In this document: piece by piece, positions 22,501 to 35,759 of the stretch
Layout of the letters: the number at the start of each line of letters is the position of its first letter
How positions within the stretch are numbered: position 1 is the first letter of the stretch
From: Calonectria ilicicola
Lineage: Eukaryota > Ascomycota > Sordariomycetes > Hypocreales > Nectriaceae
Length of the DNA stretch: 64,000 nucleotides
Direction: 5' to 3'
Assembly (NCBI GenBank): GCA_020809705.1
Contig: CP085831.1
Coordinates: forward strand, 3,348,001-3,412,000
The notes under the pieces: generated by a model
What the model was told of the DNA's origin: nothing
Databases searched by the model: none
Seen by the model: the letters and a program-made list of their open reading frames with translations, nothing else
Position numbers and translations under genes: made by a program

Positions 22501-25500
22501 GATTAGCGAGAATCTTTTAAACATTTAATGACTTGAAACCACACCCTTGCCGATATTAAGCGCGTTGGAGATATCTTCATCATCCCACACAGAAGGTGAT
22601 TCAAGAGGCATATCTAGTCCAGGAGTCTTAGTAAGACCTTTAAGGAAGTTAACATATGCCCTAAGAAGTAGCTCGGTTTGTTCCTGTGTGTAGAGGGATT
22701 GCTGAAGTTGTAGGGTAACCAGAGTATCTCCTTCAGCGTTTTCAAGAATATCCAAAGAAATATCGTATCCGGTTCGAGGGTGGTACCATTCTTCACCAGC
22801 AGCATCAAAATTGGCAAATTTAGCTCGTTCTTGAGTTCCCTGGCGATAGTCGACGAAGACTTGGAAGACTGGTGGTGAGTTGGCCGATCGAGAAACATTG
22901 AGCTCGTTGAGAAGAATGTCAAAGGGAAGAGTGGAGTGCTCCAAAGCCGCATAAGTCTTATTGCGAGCATTCTTCACGGCAGTGCTGAACTTGGCCTTCG
23001 CGGAGGGGCGATCAAAGCGAACAGGTAGCAGGTTAAGGAAGAATCCAAGAGTTTCCATAAACTGATCACTGTTGCGGTTAGCATCGGCAATTCCGATAAA
23101 CAGCTCGTTAGTATCAGGAAGAACTCGGAATAACAAGGCCTGCAGGACAGCGAGATAGAGGTGGAAGTTAGTGGACTGGTTTTGTCGAGCGACTTGCTTG
23201 ATTTGGGCCGTGGATGACGCGTCCAGACGAATATCAGCACGGTATGTCCTGGAATGCATTTAGTTATTTGAATGTCCAAGTGAATTCTAATGTTGGGCAA
23301 TGGATTCTCACCTGTAGCTAGTCTGCGGTTGTCTGGCAGCCAGCTTGGAAAATGGCAGTAGCGAAATAGGCTGAACATCAGATGGGATGATGTTGCGGTA
23401 GAAATCAATGTCCTTCTGAAACTTTCCCTCTTCGTACTGTTTTCGCTGCAGTGCGGAATATGTGCGGTATTGAGACATCTCTGGGAGAGGCGTCAACTGC
23501 TGTCCCTGGTATGCCTTTTCAAGATCAGAGAATATGAGTTGAATGCTAACACCATCAATGGTAATGTGATGGCATCCCAAGATGAACCAGTGAGTGTTCT
23601 CTGAGAGGGACAGGAGGACAAATTTCATCGACTCCCAATCACCCAGGTCCCATTTGTGGTCTCGGACCTCTTCCAGAGCCTTGTTTGCTTCTGACTTGCT
23701 CGAAATTTCTCTGTGGTCGAGTTTAATCAAGGACTGGGAAAGAATGCCTTGCGTGGGAACATCATTATTCTCCCCTCCCCAGAAGTACCGGGTACGCATA
23801 GCCTCGTGCTTCTCAGAGACCGCATGGAGGGCCCTCTCAAAGGCATCCAGCTGAAGTCGGCCCTCCAGACGGACAGAAACGGCCACGTTGAAGGTTGTTA
23901 GATCTTGGAGGGCGTGGTGCAAAAACCAAAATCTGGTCTGGCCGAAAGACATGGGCTCGATAATCTCAGTAGACGAATCAACAATACATTTCCGCCAGTT
24001 AGATCCGTTTCCTTCAGAGCTCTCCACAGATGAAGCTGGGGATTCAAAGCCATCCTCCTCGCCTGAAAGACCAGGAGTGCTTACACCTGTGATACTAGCG
24101 GCTGAGCTTCCAACAGTCGGCAGCTTGGAGCTGTTGAGTTGGCTGTCATCAATTGAAATGACTGGCGCGTCTTTCAAATTATTGGTCTTTGTCGCCTTTG
24201 CTTGGCGCGCAGGAGCAGCATCAAAGCCGTCGCTTAGAGTACTAAGGTCGACGATCAAGGTTGGCATTCTCTCCATGCTGTCTTCGATCAAATCAGCGAT
24301 GGAGTTTCCTCCCAGGACCTTGAGAACAGGCATGTCCACATCTAATTCTCTCATGAACCAAGATCGAATGTCCAGGGCCACAAGTGAATCAACACCTCGT
24401 TCAATCAGTGGTTCATTCTCATGGACAACTTCGTCGGCTGGGATTTGCAAAACCTTCTTCACCCGAGCAACAAAGGATTCTAAATAAAATAGTTAGCGCA
24501 CCTCTAAAATTACTTTAGTTAAATGTAAAGAACTTACCCAACATGACATCCTTGGCCTCGGCGCGGCTCTTGACACTCTTCAGTTGGATTCTCACTGGAA
24601 CCTTTGAAGTTTCCGATGCATCTCCAGTGTTACAAGACTGCTCGATGCAGAAGTGAGAGAACTTCAAGTCCATACGGTACTGAACCTTGGTATCCTCTAG
24701 TTCACTTCGAAGCATAGGGCTCATACCAGTAACAATTTCGGCGCTTTCCTTCGAGTCTGGTCTACCAACGTCGATGGCTTCCGCAAACATCTGGTGCAAA
24801 TCGGTCTCGGAAACACTCGTCGCACCAAGACTTCGGAAGTAGTCGGCGTTGAAAACTTCAGAACGGCCAACATGGCCGATACCCATGAGCGAACTGAGAT
24901 CGATGACTGATCCGGCGACGCCTCGGCTGCGGCGCTGGAATGCGAGAGTAGTCATGAACATGTTGGCTGCAGCGTAGTTGCTTTGACCACTGTTTCCAAG
25001 ACAAGCAGTGAGGGATGAGAACATGATAAAAAAGTCCAGAGGCTCATCGTGGAAGATTTCATCAAGCAAAATGCTTCCATCGACCTTTGGCTTTAGGACC
25101 TTGTTCATACCCTCCAGGTCCATTTCATTGAAAGGAGAGTCAGCGACAATTAATGCACCGTTAGAGATACCGGCAATCTTGGGCATCGTGCGGTTAATGC
25201 TGTCCAAGCATCTCATAAGTGACTCCCTGTTAGTTATATCCAGTGGCATGGCCTGAACATTAGCTCCCTGAGACTCAAGCGAGTGAATGAATTCTCGGTC
25301 AACAACAGGTTTTCGGCTAGTCAGGACTACATGGCGAGCGCCATGCTGGACCATCCATTGACACAGTGACTGGCCAACCTCTCCAGACAGTCCGATGAGA
25401 AGATAAGTTCTATCAGATCTAAAGATATCGGTATTATCAATCGGGCGCACACGGACGGGAATCGTAGGTGCTGTCCAGTCGACTACTGTCAAGGGCTCTC

Positions 25501-28500
25501 GAACTGGTAGACGAGTGGAGATCTCGGTCAAGCTGATGAAACCAGCCTCGTCAATAGGGATGCTAGCCTTCTTAGCGTCTGACCAAGCACCCTTCAACAT
25601 CTCTTGAGCCTCGGAAATCGAGGACCCGGGTTTGAGATGGGGCGTATTGCTGAAAAAGCTCCTAGAATCTTTATAGGTGCAGTATTCTGGGAGCAACTTC
25701 GAAAGTGAGTAGCCAATTTCTGAGCTCAAGGTTCCAGGAACAGAAAAATCCACAAAAGCGGCGGTGCTGCCCTTGATGACCTTCTTCAGCAATCTTGTGG
25801 GTAGCGAAGGGTGAATAAATGTGCAATCCGAGCTACGCCTACTAGATTGAGAGGTGGTGAAGACTATAGTCACGCCGACAGTCTTGGCCTTAGATGAGAT
25901 GGCTGCTTTAAGCAACTTATCTGCTTCATGAACCATCAGAACGGAGTTCTTTGGGATTCCTTCAAGGGCACTCTGTGCAGTCAAATGGGCAGCTACAGTG
26001 ATGAGAGCCATTTTGTGGAGTTCGGGCGAACCCGGAATCTCAATGGCACAGGCTGAATCCACCGGAGTAGGAGATGTAGATGTCTCAGTGAGAGTTAAAA
26101 CTGCAGAATTCGAGCTTTCTTGGTCAACGGCTACAGAAAGTATGAGCTTTCCAACTTTTCCAACTTGAATAGCCTGGAGAATAGATTGCTGAATGAGAAG
26201 TTGCTTCTTGTCATTGTTGCTGTCGGATGCATTTGCCATTGCCTCCAAAGCTGTAATCTCTTGGACCTCGATTGATCCATTAGAATCCACCAATCTGAGT
26301 GATGCATTTGCTGGGTTGACATCTTTAAAGATTGGTCGGCGGCCTGAGTTGACTCGATCATTTTGTGCCTTGTTTTGGTATAGGCGGGGGATTAAAGTTG
26401 CAGATTTCTCCAAGAAGACTTCCGGCTCAGAAGACCAGACTAAATCCCCATCCTTACCTTCTTTGCGCCAATCATCTAGAAGTTGGTGTTTAATGAGAGA
26501 CTCTGCAATGTAATTTTCTGAGCCATCGACGGTGTCAACATCTAGAAGCTGCAGGTTGAGGCTGGGGTTCTCAAAGCGAACAACTCGACCAATACCGTAC
26601 ATCATATATTGGAAGGGCTCTTCATATCTGGCGCTCTTTGTCACCCACAGAACATTTCTTCCTCTTGTCCACAGGGTTTTAAGGCCATTCATCTTAGCCT
26701 CAGATACACTCTTCATCACAGGTTCATCCAAATCCGCGATGCTAAGCACAGTTGAACCAGATGGTAAGCTCTCCTTGTCTAAGGCCTCGATTGATGGCAC
26801 ATGCAGGAAAGAAGCAAACTTCCCAGACAGAGCAGATTTGAGAGTCTCCAAAAGTGGATAGGTAGAAAGCGAATTGCCTCCTATAACAGTCAAGTGGGAA
26901 TCAGAGCCGAAAGTCTCGGCCGGAACTGCCAAGGGATTTTTTAACATCTCGACCCGATCATCCATGGCTTGAGCAGCCCATACAGCAACGGCATGCAAAC
27001 TGTCATAAATGGGCGTCGAAGTTTCAATCCCGTCGAAGCCACACCTTTTGAGAAGACGTCCCCATGAATCCAAGTCAAGCATAGGCCCATGAGGTCGGCC
27101 AGACTCAGCGCCAATCCACCAGCCAGGAAGACCTCCCATGATGATGCCGTTTCGCAGCATATCATTGGTGACGGTTTCAAGGTTTACGAGGTAGCCACCT
27201 GGCTTAAGAAGCTTTCGCACGTTGGTCATCATGACATTCATGTCTTCAGCAACGTGGAGAACGTTGGAGGCGAGAACCATGTCATAGGAGCCTTCGGTGA
27301 AGCCTTGCTCAGCAGGGCTCTTGACCATATCAAAGATCTTGAAAATCATGCGGTCAGCATATGTCTTGAACTTGTCTTCAGCCGCCTCGAAGAAGCCACT
27401 CGAAACATCAGTGTAAGTATACGATGAAAAAGATGTACCAAGGCTGGGCAAAGTGGCTTGTGTGGTACCACCCGTTCCAGCACCGATTTCGAGGATCTTC
27501 ATGTGAGGATATCGATGGCTAATCTGCTTGACCATGCTAGCCAACCACCAGTTGGCAGTGCTCAAACCAATACCCTCTTCATAGAAACGACCCAGAAGAT
27601 TGTTCTTGGTCATGTGCTGCAGAATACTGTCCTTCGCTCTGATTGTGGCAGGGAGGTTCTGGCCCGTGGACTCAATCAAGAGCGCATCGACACGGTCGCG
27701 ATACTTGTCAGTCAGCTTCAGAATATCTTCTTGGGTGTCGTTGAGACATTCCGGTCCGACTGATAAATGCTCTCCCTTGCAAACCTTGTACACTGTGTAG
27801 TCACCCCAAGCCATGAGATGTTGATGGTGACGAAGAGCATTTTCCCTGTCCTCAGCAGGCATCTCGGACACTTTGCGGAGATAGAAGAAGGCAATTCTTT
27901 CCATATCCTTTGCCACACGGAGTTCCTCGGGTGTCAACCTGTCGCCGATGGCAGCTGCTTCACCATTGGGGCGATCTCGCAGGTATTCGAAATGCGAAAA
28001 CAGAGTCACATCATCCTCCGGTCTGGCAGTTGTGAAGGGTTTCAAGCTCACACCTTCAATGTGAACATAGGTGTGCTTAGAATCCTCAGACAATAGCTGG
28101 ACATCGGCTTTGATGTGAGCCTTTTCATCATCTCGGACGACAGTCTCCCAAGGAACATTCAGCGACTTCCTATTCTCAATCAAGGAAAAGTATGGGTTGA
28201 TAACGATCGAATCAATGCTGACTGGTACGTGTAGAGAACGCAGACTCTCATCTCCAGGGTAAGAAAAGGCAGCAAAGAGGGTTTGGAGAGCAGTATCCAA
28301 CATGCCAGGATGGATTGCAAGTTGATCTTCCCAAGATGAGGCAGATTGGTCCACCAATGTTCCGCGAGCAATACCAAGCTTACGTTTGATGTTGGACATG
28401 CCCTTAAAGGGTTCGGAGTAATGGTAACCAATCTTGCTCAGCTCTTTGTAGAAGTGATTAATTCCCACATCAACCATATTGAAGTCGCTTTGAGATATAA

Positions 28501-31500
28501 CAAAAGGTAGGGAATCCGGCTCCGGCTTGCCTAGTACCGCTTCAATAGTGCCGGTTGCGTTCTTAATCATTGAATCACCATCGGGACACGAGTAACAACC
28601 GAAGGTCGCGGTGATCTTTGCATCATTTCCGCTTCGATTTATCTTGAGACTGAACAGGGTCTCGGAGACAGCACTTTCGTCGTTAAAAGCAATAGCTCGT
28701 TCAAGGACCAGGTTCTCAATTCTGATCTGAGACATACTGGCATCTCCAGCCAAAGACCTAACAGCCTCAATAGCCATGGCGATGTAACCAGTGGCAGGGA
28801 AGATGATTTGGCCCTGTAGCTTGTGTCCCTGTAGCCAAGGAATCTCCTTGGGTGTAAGCATATTTCTCCACTGTGACTCCCCAGGAGTGGTAGTGCTGAC
28901 ACAAGGCATTCCAAGAACCGGGCTGGGTTTGACATTCAGTTGCTTGTAGGCAACTGAGCTACGTGGCTCCGCCCAGTACGTGTACTGATGATTGAATGGG
29001 TAACTCGGCAAGTTCTTCAGTACAACCTTACTAGCATTGTCATCATGGATGACCTTGTCAAATGCGTCAAAGTCAACAGAGCCAGACCCAAGACTGGTCC
29101 AGATGAATCCCAGTGCGGAGGATAAGCTCTCAACATCATCCTTTCCTCGTGATAGCAATCCAGTGTAAGACAGGGTGATACCAGTTTCAGCTAGGTTGTC
29201 CATGGCAGGACCCTTCAATGCTGGATGAGGTCCAACCTCGATTGCCAAGTCGAAGGAGTCGATGGTCTCAACAGCAGCATTGATTCCGCTCGAGAACAAA
29301 ACGGGCTGAGTCATATTGTCGACCCAATACTGGTTGCTGCAAAGTTCAGCTGTCATTATCACGTTCGCGGTGACGCTAGAGAACCATTGAGGACGATCCG
29401 ATGGCGGCGCAACGTGCTCGACGCCGCTTTTCGTGAGTGATTCCAAGTATGGCGCCGCACACGTCTGCATATGGGCGGAATGATACGCGGTATCAACTTT
29501 AAGTCGGCGTGCAAACTTTGACTGGGCTTTGAGAGTTTCAATAACCTCGTCAATAGCGTCTTCATCGCCCGAAATTGTCAAGCTTGATTCGGAGTTGTAA
29601 GCTGCCACCGAAATCCGGCCTTTGAAGACATCGGTCTCCACCAATTCAACAGCTTCGTCAGGCGTCATGCCCACTGCTGCCATGGCACCCTTGCACGTCT
29701 TATTGGGTGATGCTGCAAGCTTAGCATAACGGCCTCGGTAGTATGCTAGGCGAATCGCATCGCTGGCCGAAATGAAGCCAGCAGCATAAGCTGCTCCAAT
29801 TTCACCAGATGAGTGGCCGACAACTGCCTTAAATTTGATTCCGGCGCTATGGATCAAATCGACCAAGACAATCTGCACTGCCGTACACAGCGGCTGAGAC
29901 AGTGCAGCCTCTGACATGCGCGATGAGGAGGCATCGGCCAAAAGCTGCTCCTTAATTGTCCATGCCGGACGATCCTCGGCAGGCAGGTTTGCTAGAGATT
30001 CATCCAATTCCGCAATGCGTCGAGCGACAAATGGCGATGCCTCCAAAAGTTCGGCTCCCATTCGAGGCCATTGAGCACCTTGGCCAGTGAAAACACCCAA
30101 GATTTGCGGCTTGTCAATATTCGTGGAACGAGTGTCAAACTGCGAATCGCCACCTTTCAGTTCTTCCACAATCTTAACACAGATATCGTCATATGATCGC
30201 CCAGTGATTGCCTTGCGGTAGGTCCAGGTGGATTGGCGCTGCTGTAGCGTCCAAGAGAGATCTCGAAGTGAGATAGTGGGGTTGGCGGTGAGGAATTTTA
30301 AGTAGTCGGACACCATAGTCTTCAGTGAGGGCGCAGAAGTGGCCGAGAATAATAAAGGAGCGAATGCAGTTGATGCGGAAGGTGAGGGGGTGACCTGCGT
30401 CTCGTTCTCTGGAACGTACTCTTCGATAATAGCGTGAGCGTTTGTGCCACCAAAACCAAAGCTGTTAATACTAGCTCTTTTAACGGCGCCTTTGGCCAGC
30501 TTAGGCCAGTCAAAGGCTACAGTAGGCACCTGTAGATCCGAGTAATAAGGAGTGATATCAGGGTTCAGATTCTTGAAATGCATGTTGGGAGGGATCATGT
30601 TGTTACGAATGGCAAGTGATGTTCCAATCAAACTTGCCAGACCAGCAGTTCCCTCTGTGTGACCGATAATGGTCTTGATGGAATGAACGTAGAGCTTATC
30701 AAGGCCCTCGGCATCGGTATCCCGAAAGAACGCGTTATGGATAGCCTCAGCTTCCTGAGGATCTCCGGCCTTTGTTCCAGTGCCGTGTGCATGGAAAAGC
30801 TGTGGGCGATCAGAAGGTTTGGTAAGATCTAACCCTGCTCGAGCATATGTATCCCGAATCAAGTTTGTCTGAGCAATGTTGCTAGGCATTGTCAGACCAG
30901 ATGTGCGGCCATCCTGATTCACTCCGGTTTCTCGGATGATACACTCGATGGAGTCGCCATCTGCTAGGGCTTGACTGAGTGTCTTGAGCACAATGGAAGC
31001 AATGCCTTCACCACGAGCATATCCATCCGCCGAAGAATCCCACATACGCGACCTGCCAGTGGGTGAGAGCATACGAAGGTTACTTTCGGCAACATATTGT
31101 GCTGAGGCGGTTCTGTTAGTCTGAATCGACATGATGGCGATATTTGAACATACCTGGATTAAGAATCAAATTGGCTCCTGCGGCAATAGCGACCTTGGAA
31201 TCGCCACTGCGTAATAGCCGTACAGCCTCGTGTACTGCGACGAGACTGGATGAGCATGCGGTATCGATGGTCATCGAAGGACCATGCCAGTCAAAGAAGT
31301 AGGAGATACGATTTGACATGATACTGCGTGCAGTACCTGTGCCAGTGTATGTGGGAAGAGAATCAATATCCTTCTGGATCATGGATGACCAATCATCACA
31401 CATGAGACCAACGTAGACTCCTGTTGAGGAACCCTTCAACTGTTCCAAAGGTAATCCAGCGGCGCATAACGAGTCATAGACTGTCTCCATGAGCAATCTT

Positions 31501-31787
31501 TGCTGGGGATCAATAGCCTCCGCCTCAGCTGGAGGGATGCTAAAGAATTGGGCATCAAATCTAGCTGGATCTTCGTCCAGAAAGTATGATTGCCTTGTGT
31601 TGGTGGTGCCGTGATGTAAAGGATCGGAGTGGTAGAAGGCATCAATATTGAAGCGTTCTTTGGGAATCTCACGGAGAAGATCGCGAGGATTCCGAAGCAG
31701 CTCCCATAGCTTAGAGGGAGTGTTGCAACCGCCAGGGAAGCGGCCAGCGCTGCCAACAACGGCAATGGGCTCAGGAGCAGTAGGCAT
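19551..31787 (-). CDS. hybrid polyketide synthase-nonribosomal peptide synthetase (PKS-NRPS)
   Basis: Five exons (31787-31154, 31101-24538, 24479-23312, 23248-22545, 22489-19551) sum to 12,009 nt, or 4,002 residues. Domains with key residues seen: KS (DTACSSS, Cys178; AHGTGT; IGHTEG), AT (GHSSGE, ~638), DH ([11 protein letters not shown], ~970; HPGMLDTAL, ~1146), C-methyltransferase (EIGAGTGG, ~1415), a reduced non-catalytic ER/pseudo-KR linker, KR (GLSGEVG, ~2112; NYAAAN, ~2253), ACP (GVDSLV, ~2430), condensation (HHITIDG, ~2701), adenylation ([10 protein letters not shown], ~3183; NNYGPSETT), thiolation (GGSSLL, ~3602) and terminal reductase-like domain (GATGYLG, ~3687; YVASK, ~3835). It should build a methylated, partly reduced polyketide, amidate it with one amino acid and release it by reduction or Dieckmann cyclisation. 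ATG 31787 is chosen because the KS begins at once after it. Every catalytic motif checked is intact. No separate trans-enoyl reductase gene is nearby. Confidence 0.95.
31102..31153 (-). other. intron 1 of the PKS-NRPS, inside the ketosynthase
   Basis: Donor GTATGT and acceptor CAG flank a 52-nt intron with a GACTAAC branch point. Two nearer AG acceptors break the frame. Only the one at 31102 joins LILNP to [14 protein letters not shown], the expected ketosynthase strand. It is noted because a naive reading starts a second gene at the ATG 31132 inside this intron. Confidence 0.85.
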
Positions 31788-33002
31788 CTTTGACGACAGA
31801 ACACGTTGAGTTTCTTTAAAAATGATATTATAATAGGAGCATGAGTGTTGAAGGCTGCTATGGTACACAAAGTATTCGCTGTCAATGATTCAATGCCATA
31901 TTCTGGACGGCGAGCTATATGATGGTTTTTATGTGGAAGCATCACCCAGACTTGAAGCATAGCCATTGATTCCGGCCTACGTCGGCATCACCACCGCCCA
32001 CTACCCACAAGTAAGACCTATACCCAACTCGGTAGCTTGACGCCTAAAAAATAATCCACCGCATCGGAGCAAATAAACGTAGAATATTCAGTTCACAGCT
32101 AAACACAGGGGCTGGTATCAATCTGGGGTGCTTTTCCTGGCATCTCGAGCAGAGAGCATGGACTGCCGATCTATGCTGACAAGTGGGGGGTGAACGCAGT
32201 GCAATATGTCAACTCCCTGGTGTATAATTCTCACGAGCTAAGCCAGGGACCGTTCCAACCCACATGCCGTTTATCCGGACCGGCATCGAAACGAGGACCC
32301 TGAGTCCACATGGCCCCGCCTGGATGCGCGGAGAGGAGCGGGACTCAAATCAAGACGGGTATTTGGAAATGGCATGGTTCGGGCATCTCCACCTCGGTTA
32401 CAACGATGGCACCAATCCATTGACAACGGCCCCAAAGCTGAGTCCTATAACGCGTGGTCCAGTTGTGGCTTAGGGCAGATCAAATCTCAGCAGCCGAGTC
32501 CTGCATTGCCAGCATCCCCAGGCGCCCGTTGCTTGAGTAGAGATCGGCGCTTAGGTGAGCACTTGAATAGGGCCGTATACTTCTTGCCTATACGACTTGC
32601 TTTTGGGCGGCGGCTTCAATCAAGCGGTTTCATACGCCGTCAGAGGTAAATTATCCATAGGCAGCTTTGATTCACGATGTTACGTGTGATTGGGGATTTC
32701 CGGTAGTTGTAACAAGACGAAGTGTAACAAGCGGCAATAGTAATCTATAGTGCATTTTGCAATCTTGATAATCTATGATCTATAATAGTTTTGAAGGCGA
32801 AAAATATAGATATTGATGAAGAATTTGATGTTTTGACACTACGCAGAGCAAGCTCACAAAGGTGCTCGCACCATTCCTCATTCTTTGACCGAAATCCACA
32901 ATCGGAGAGTCAACCTTAACTAGGTAGATTTATACTAGATAGACTCTTCCACACACTCTAATTGACAGAAATAATCTCCGGATTTGTGCCGACATACGTT
33001 AT
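31788..33002. promoter_or_regulatory. promoter region of the PKS-NRPS
   Basis: About 1.2 kb between the synthetase start and the 3' end of the MFS exporter. A GCCGATC heptamer within ACTGCCGATC is at 32162-32171, and the same ten bases recur in the prenyltransferase promoter. CGG triplets cluster around 31975-32060. The short plus-strand frames (32264-32649) have no recognisable content. The part from about 32690 to 32960 is AT-rich and probably the 3' UTR of the exporter. Confidence 0.45.
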
Positions 33003-34683
33003 TTACCAATTCATTGGGAATTTCTTTCTCAAGTATTCTCCGTATCGTTGGAAGATAGCCGGGATAGGTGCAAGTGCCAAACATATGAAGCCAAGAAGAC
33101 TATTTCCCCACCCCAAACCTAGTCTGTCATACATGGCCGTTCCAGCAAGAGGCAAGAAAGCTGCAAAGAGATATCGCAGCATGCTGTTGGCAGCGAGAAC
33201 AGATGCAGCGCCTTGAGGACCATGAGAATACACAAGATATGCGGTAGTCGGCATAATAATTGCAAATGAACCAAATCCGACAAAAACAGTGCCAAGAATA
33301 GGCACGATCCAGTGAGTACGCTCGTAAGCGCTCCATCCGTACCAGAAGAATCCGATGGGCAACAATGGCGAAAACCAGGTCATCAAAGGAAGATAGCTCT
33401 CGGGCTTCATCTGTCCGTTCTCATCGACCCGGTTTTTCGCCATCTTAAGGTTCAACCAGTTGAATATGAAGAGAGCCCCAATCATTCCAATACCAATTCC
33501 AACGTAAGACAGTCCCGCAACACCAGCCTTGAAGCCGTATTGTTCGCTAAAGACAGTAGGAAAGGTTGTGAAGAGAAGGTAAATGAGTCCAAACACAAAC
33601 GCGGTGTAAATGGAGAGGCTCAGGACCTGGGGCAAGAACAGAAGCATTTTGAGTGGTCGAGTCAATGACCGGAGCGCAGTCTCGCTAGCAGGTTGCTGTG
33701 GCTTGGGTGGCATTCCAGGCATTGGGCCAGGGATCATAAAAGGTTTGCCCGTTCTTTTGGAGATTTCGGCTCCCTTTCGCCCAAGGAGAACTGAAGCGCT
33801 TGTTTCCCTCAAGAAAATAAAACTTAGAATAGCCAAAACGCCATTGATAATAGACATGATGCGGAATGTCCATCTCCAGCCAATATTTTGTGAGACAAAT
33901 CCACCCACAACCGGACCAATTACCTAGAGACACCATTAGCCTTTGTCCAGCATTTCTGATATTATTCCACATACAGGTCCTAGAAGCGGTCCAAGTGCAA
34001 ACATTCTCAGCGCCTTGTTATCTTTCTTCGGGTCGGTGGTGAAATCGGCAATCGTTCCGCCACCCACCGTCATGGGTGCGGAACCTGCACACCCAGCCAA
34101 GAAACGAAACGCGATAAACATTTCAATACTGGTGCTGAAAGCACAGGCTAGGTTGAATCCAAGGAAGAATATATTCGAGAAGTGGTAGATAATCAACCGA
34201 CCGTATACTTCCGATAGCGGGGAGAGGATCATGGGGGCTAGAGAAAAGCCTAGGAGGTAGATGGACACCGTCAAGGCAACAGTCGTGGTATCCTTTGTCT
34301 TGAACTCGATCGCTAATTCAGCGGCTCCAGGGGCGTACATTGTCGTTGCCAAGTTGCTGTTATTTTGTTAGCTCTATTTTGTGTAGTCTGCAGCATGTCG
34401 TAACAACTTACCCAGCCAGACACAAGAAACTGACGAGAATCGTGTGCATAAAGAAAATGGCCTTGGGCCAGTTCTTTGGGTTTTTGGGGTCATTTGGTCC
34501 ATCCCAGTCCACGAGGATGTAATCTCCATGCTGTTCGTTGCCGACAGTATCAGCATCACTGACATCCAACTCCTCAGTTGGCCCTCGATTCAACGTCCTT
34601 GCGGAGGATTGGTTCGTGATGGCGTGCGAGGACGGCAACGACTGCGTCGAAGTCCCCATTCCCGATTTCGGATCCAGAGACAT
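33003..34683 (-). CDS. MFS multidrug-type transporter (DHA1), probable cluster exporter
   Basis: Three exons (34683-34412, 34356-33975, 33923-33003) give 524 residues. Introns are 55 and 51 nt, and both junctions fall at conserved membrane segments. The N-terminal tail ends in DWDGPNDPKNPKNWPK, the hallmark of fungal 12-TM drug:H+ antiporters. Also visible are LSEVYGR in loop 2-3, RFLAGCAGSAPMTVGGG in TM4-5, LGPLLGPVIGPVVGGFV (antiporter motif C) across the second intron, and the WRWTFRI segment after it. It should export a hydrophobic metabolite from the cytosol using the proton gradient. It lies between the PKS-NRPS and the P450, all on the minus strand, so export of the cluster product or self-protection is the likely job. 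ATG 34683 is preferred over the MFF start 12 nt upstream, but this is not certain. Confidence 0.92.
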
Positions 34684-35759
34684 TGTGAAGAACAATTGGG
34701 TGAAGCAGCGTTGAAGCTGGCTTGAAACTTGATTTCCTTACTTTGCAAGGTCAATACAGCACATGGATACAAAAAACAGCGAATGCTGTTTTTTCATGCA
34801 ACACCACAACTTTCCCAGGAAACATTGATCTACAAGCTGTCCCTGCACCAGTTTCCAAATCCTTCCGTACAGTCTCGGCACTTGACTTCTCTTGGCGGCG
34901 AAATCGGCCCAACCGTAGTCGGCCGACTGCAGATCCTTGCCATGGTCCATTCATCTTCCTCTTTCACGTATCGACATGACACGGGACATGAGGCTAGCCC
35001 TAACGGCTGAGCCTACGCGCCAAAATCTCACCGACAGCATGTGCTCCACATTCCCCGCAGACCCATGCCTACCCCCACTGGCGCTTGCACCTTTGACGTA
35101 TTGCCGTGAAGATGTGGGCCGGTGACATGCCTTGATGGAACAGTACTAAGCCTCATTGACGCATTGACGTGGTTACCCTAGCTATATCTGCTCCCGTGTG
35201 ATGCCTCTCCCTGATGCATCATTCAAAGCAGAGGCGACTCAAAGTGGAAATGATCACCACGTCGGGTTGGAACCGAGGGGGTCTGTGGGTGAGACATGTG
35301 TAGGACCTGGAAGAAAAGAAGGCGCAGATTAGGACTTCCATATTGACATCCGCTGATCCTTTTGGGCCGTTGTTTGTGGCAGCAGAAAATCATTTATTTT
35401 TGGATTTTATTAAGCAGGCAGAAAACGGGCGTGAAGATCACTTGAAAGTTTCTTCCCAAGTCTTGTCATTTTTGCAAACTCTACCACATGACGCAAGGGG
35501 TATGGATTGTCGTTCCATTAGTTCCAACGATGTAATCTTGTTTTTGGGAGTCCGTGGCGAGACTGCCACCCTAGAGGATATTGACCAAGATGCAATGAAT
35601 CATCTGTCACCATGTAACATCAACTATTCGTTTTCTAATAATCATTCAAAATGTCCTAAAACCCAATTAAGTGCATTCATGCTAGATAAATATTTATTTA
35701 TTCTACATCTTACTATTTTAGTGACCGAAATCACAAATCTACCTCTTTGTAACTAGCAT
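34684..35759. promoter_or_regulatory. promoter region of the cluster exporter
   Basis: Between the MFS start and the P450 3' end. A perfect 12-bp palindrome AGTCGGCCGACT is at 34917-34928, with ATCGGC just upstream at 34903-34908. Both contain CGG/CCG half-sites of the kind bound by zinc-cluster dimers. The open frame at 35343-35756 begins without an ATG, has no recognised motif and probably reflects the AT-rich 3' flank of the P450. Confidence 0.45.

Noticed and set aside
24515..31132. Reading the PKS-NRPS as several separate genes, with starts at 31132, 24462, 23259 and 22385
   Set aside because: All four breaks are explained by 52-63 nt introns that rejoin KS, ACP, condensation and adenylation motifs and give a 12,009-nt frame.
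35343..35756. 137-codon open frame on the plus strand
   Set aside because: It opens without an ATG, has no recognised motif, ends in low-complexity AT-rich sequence and overlaps the 3' flank of the P450.
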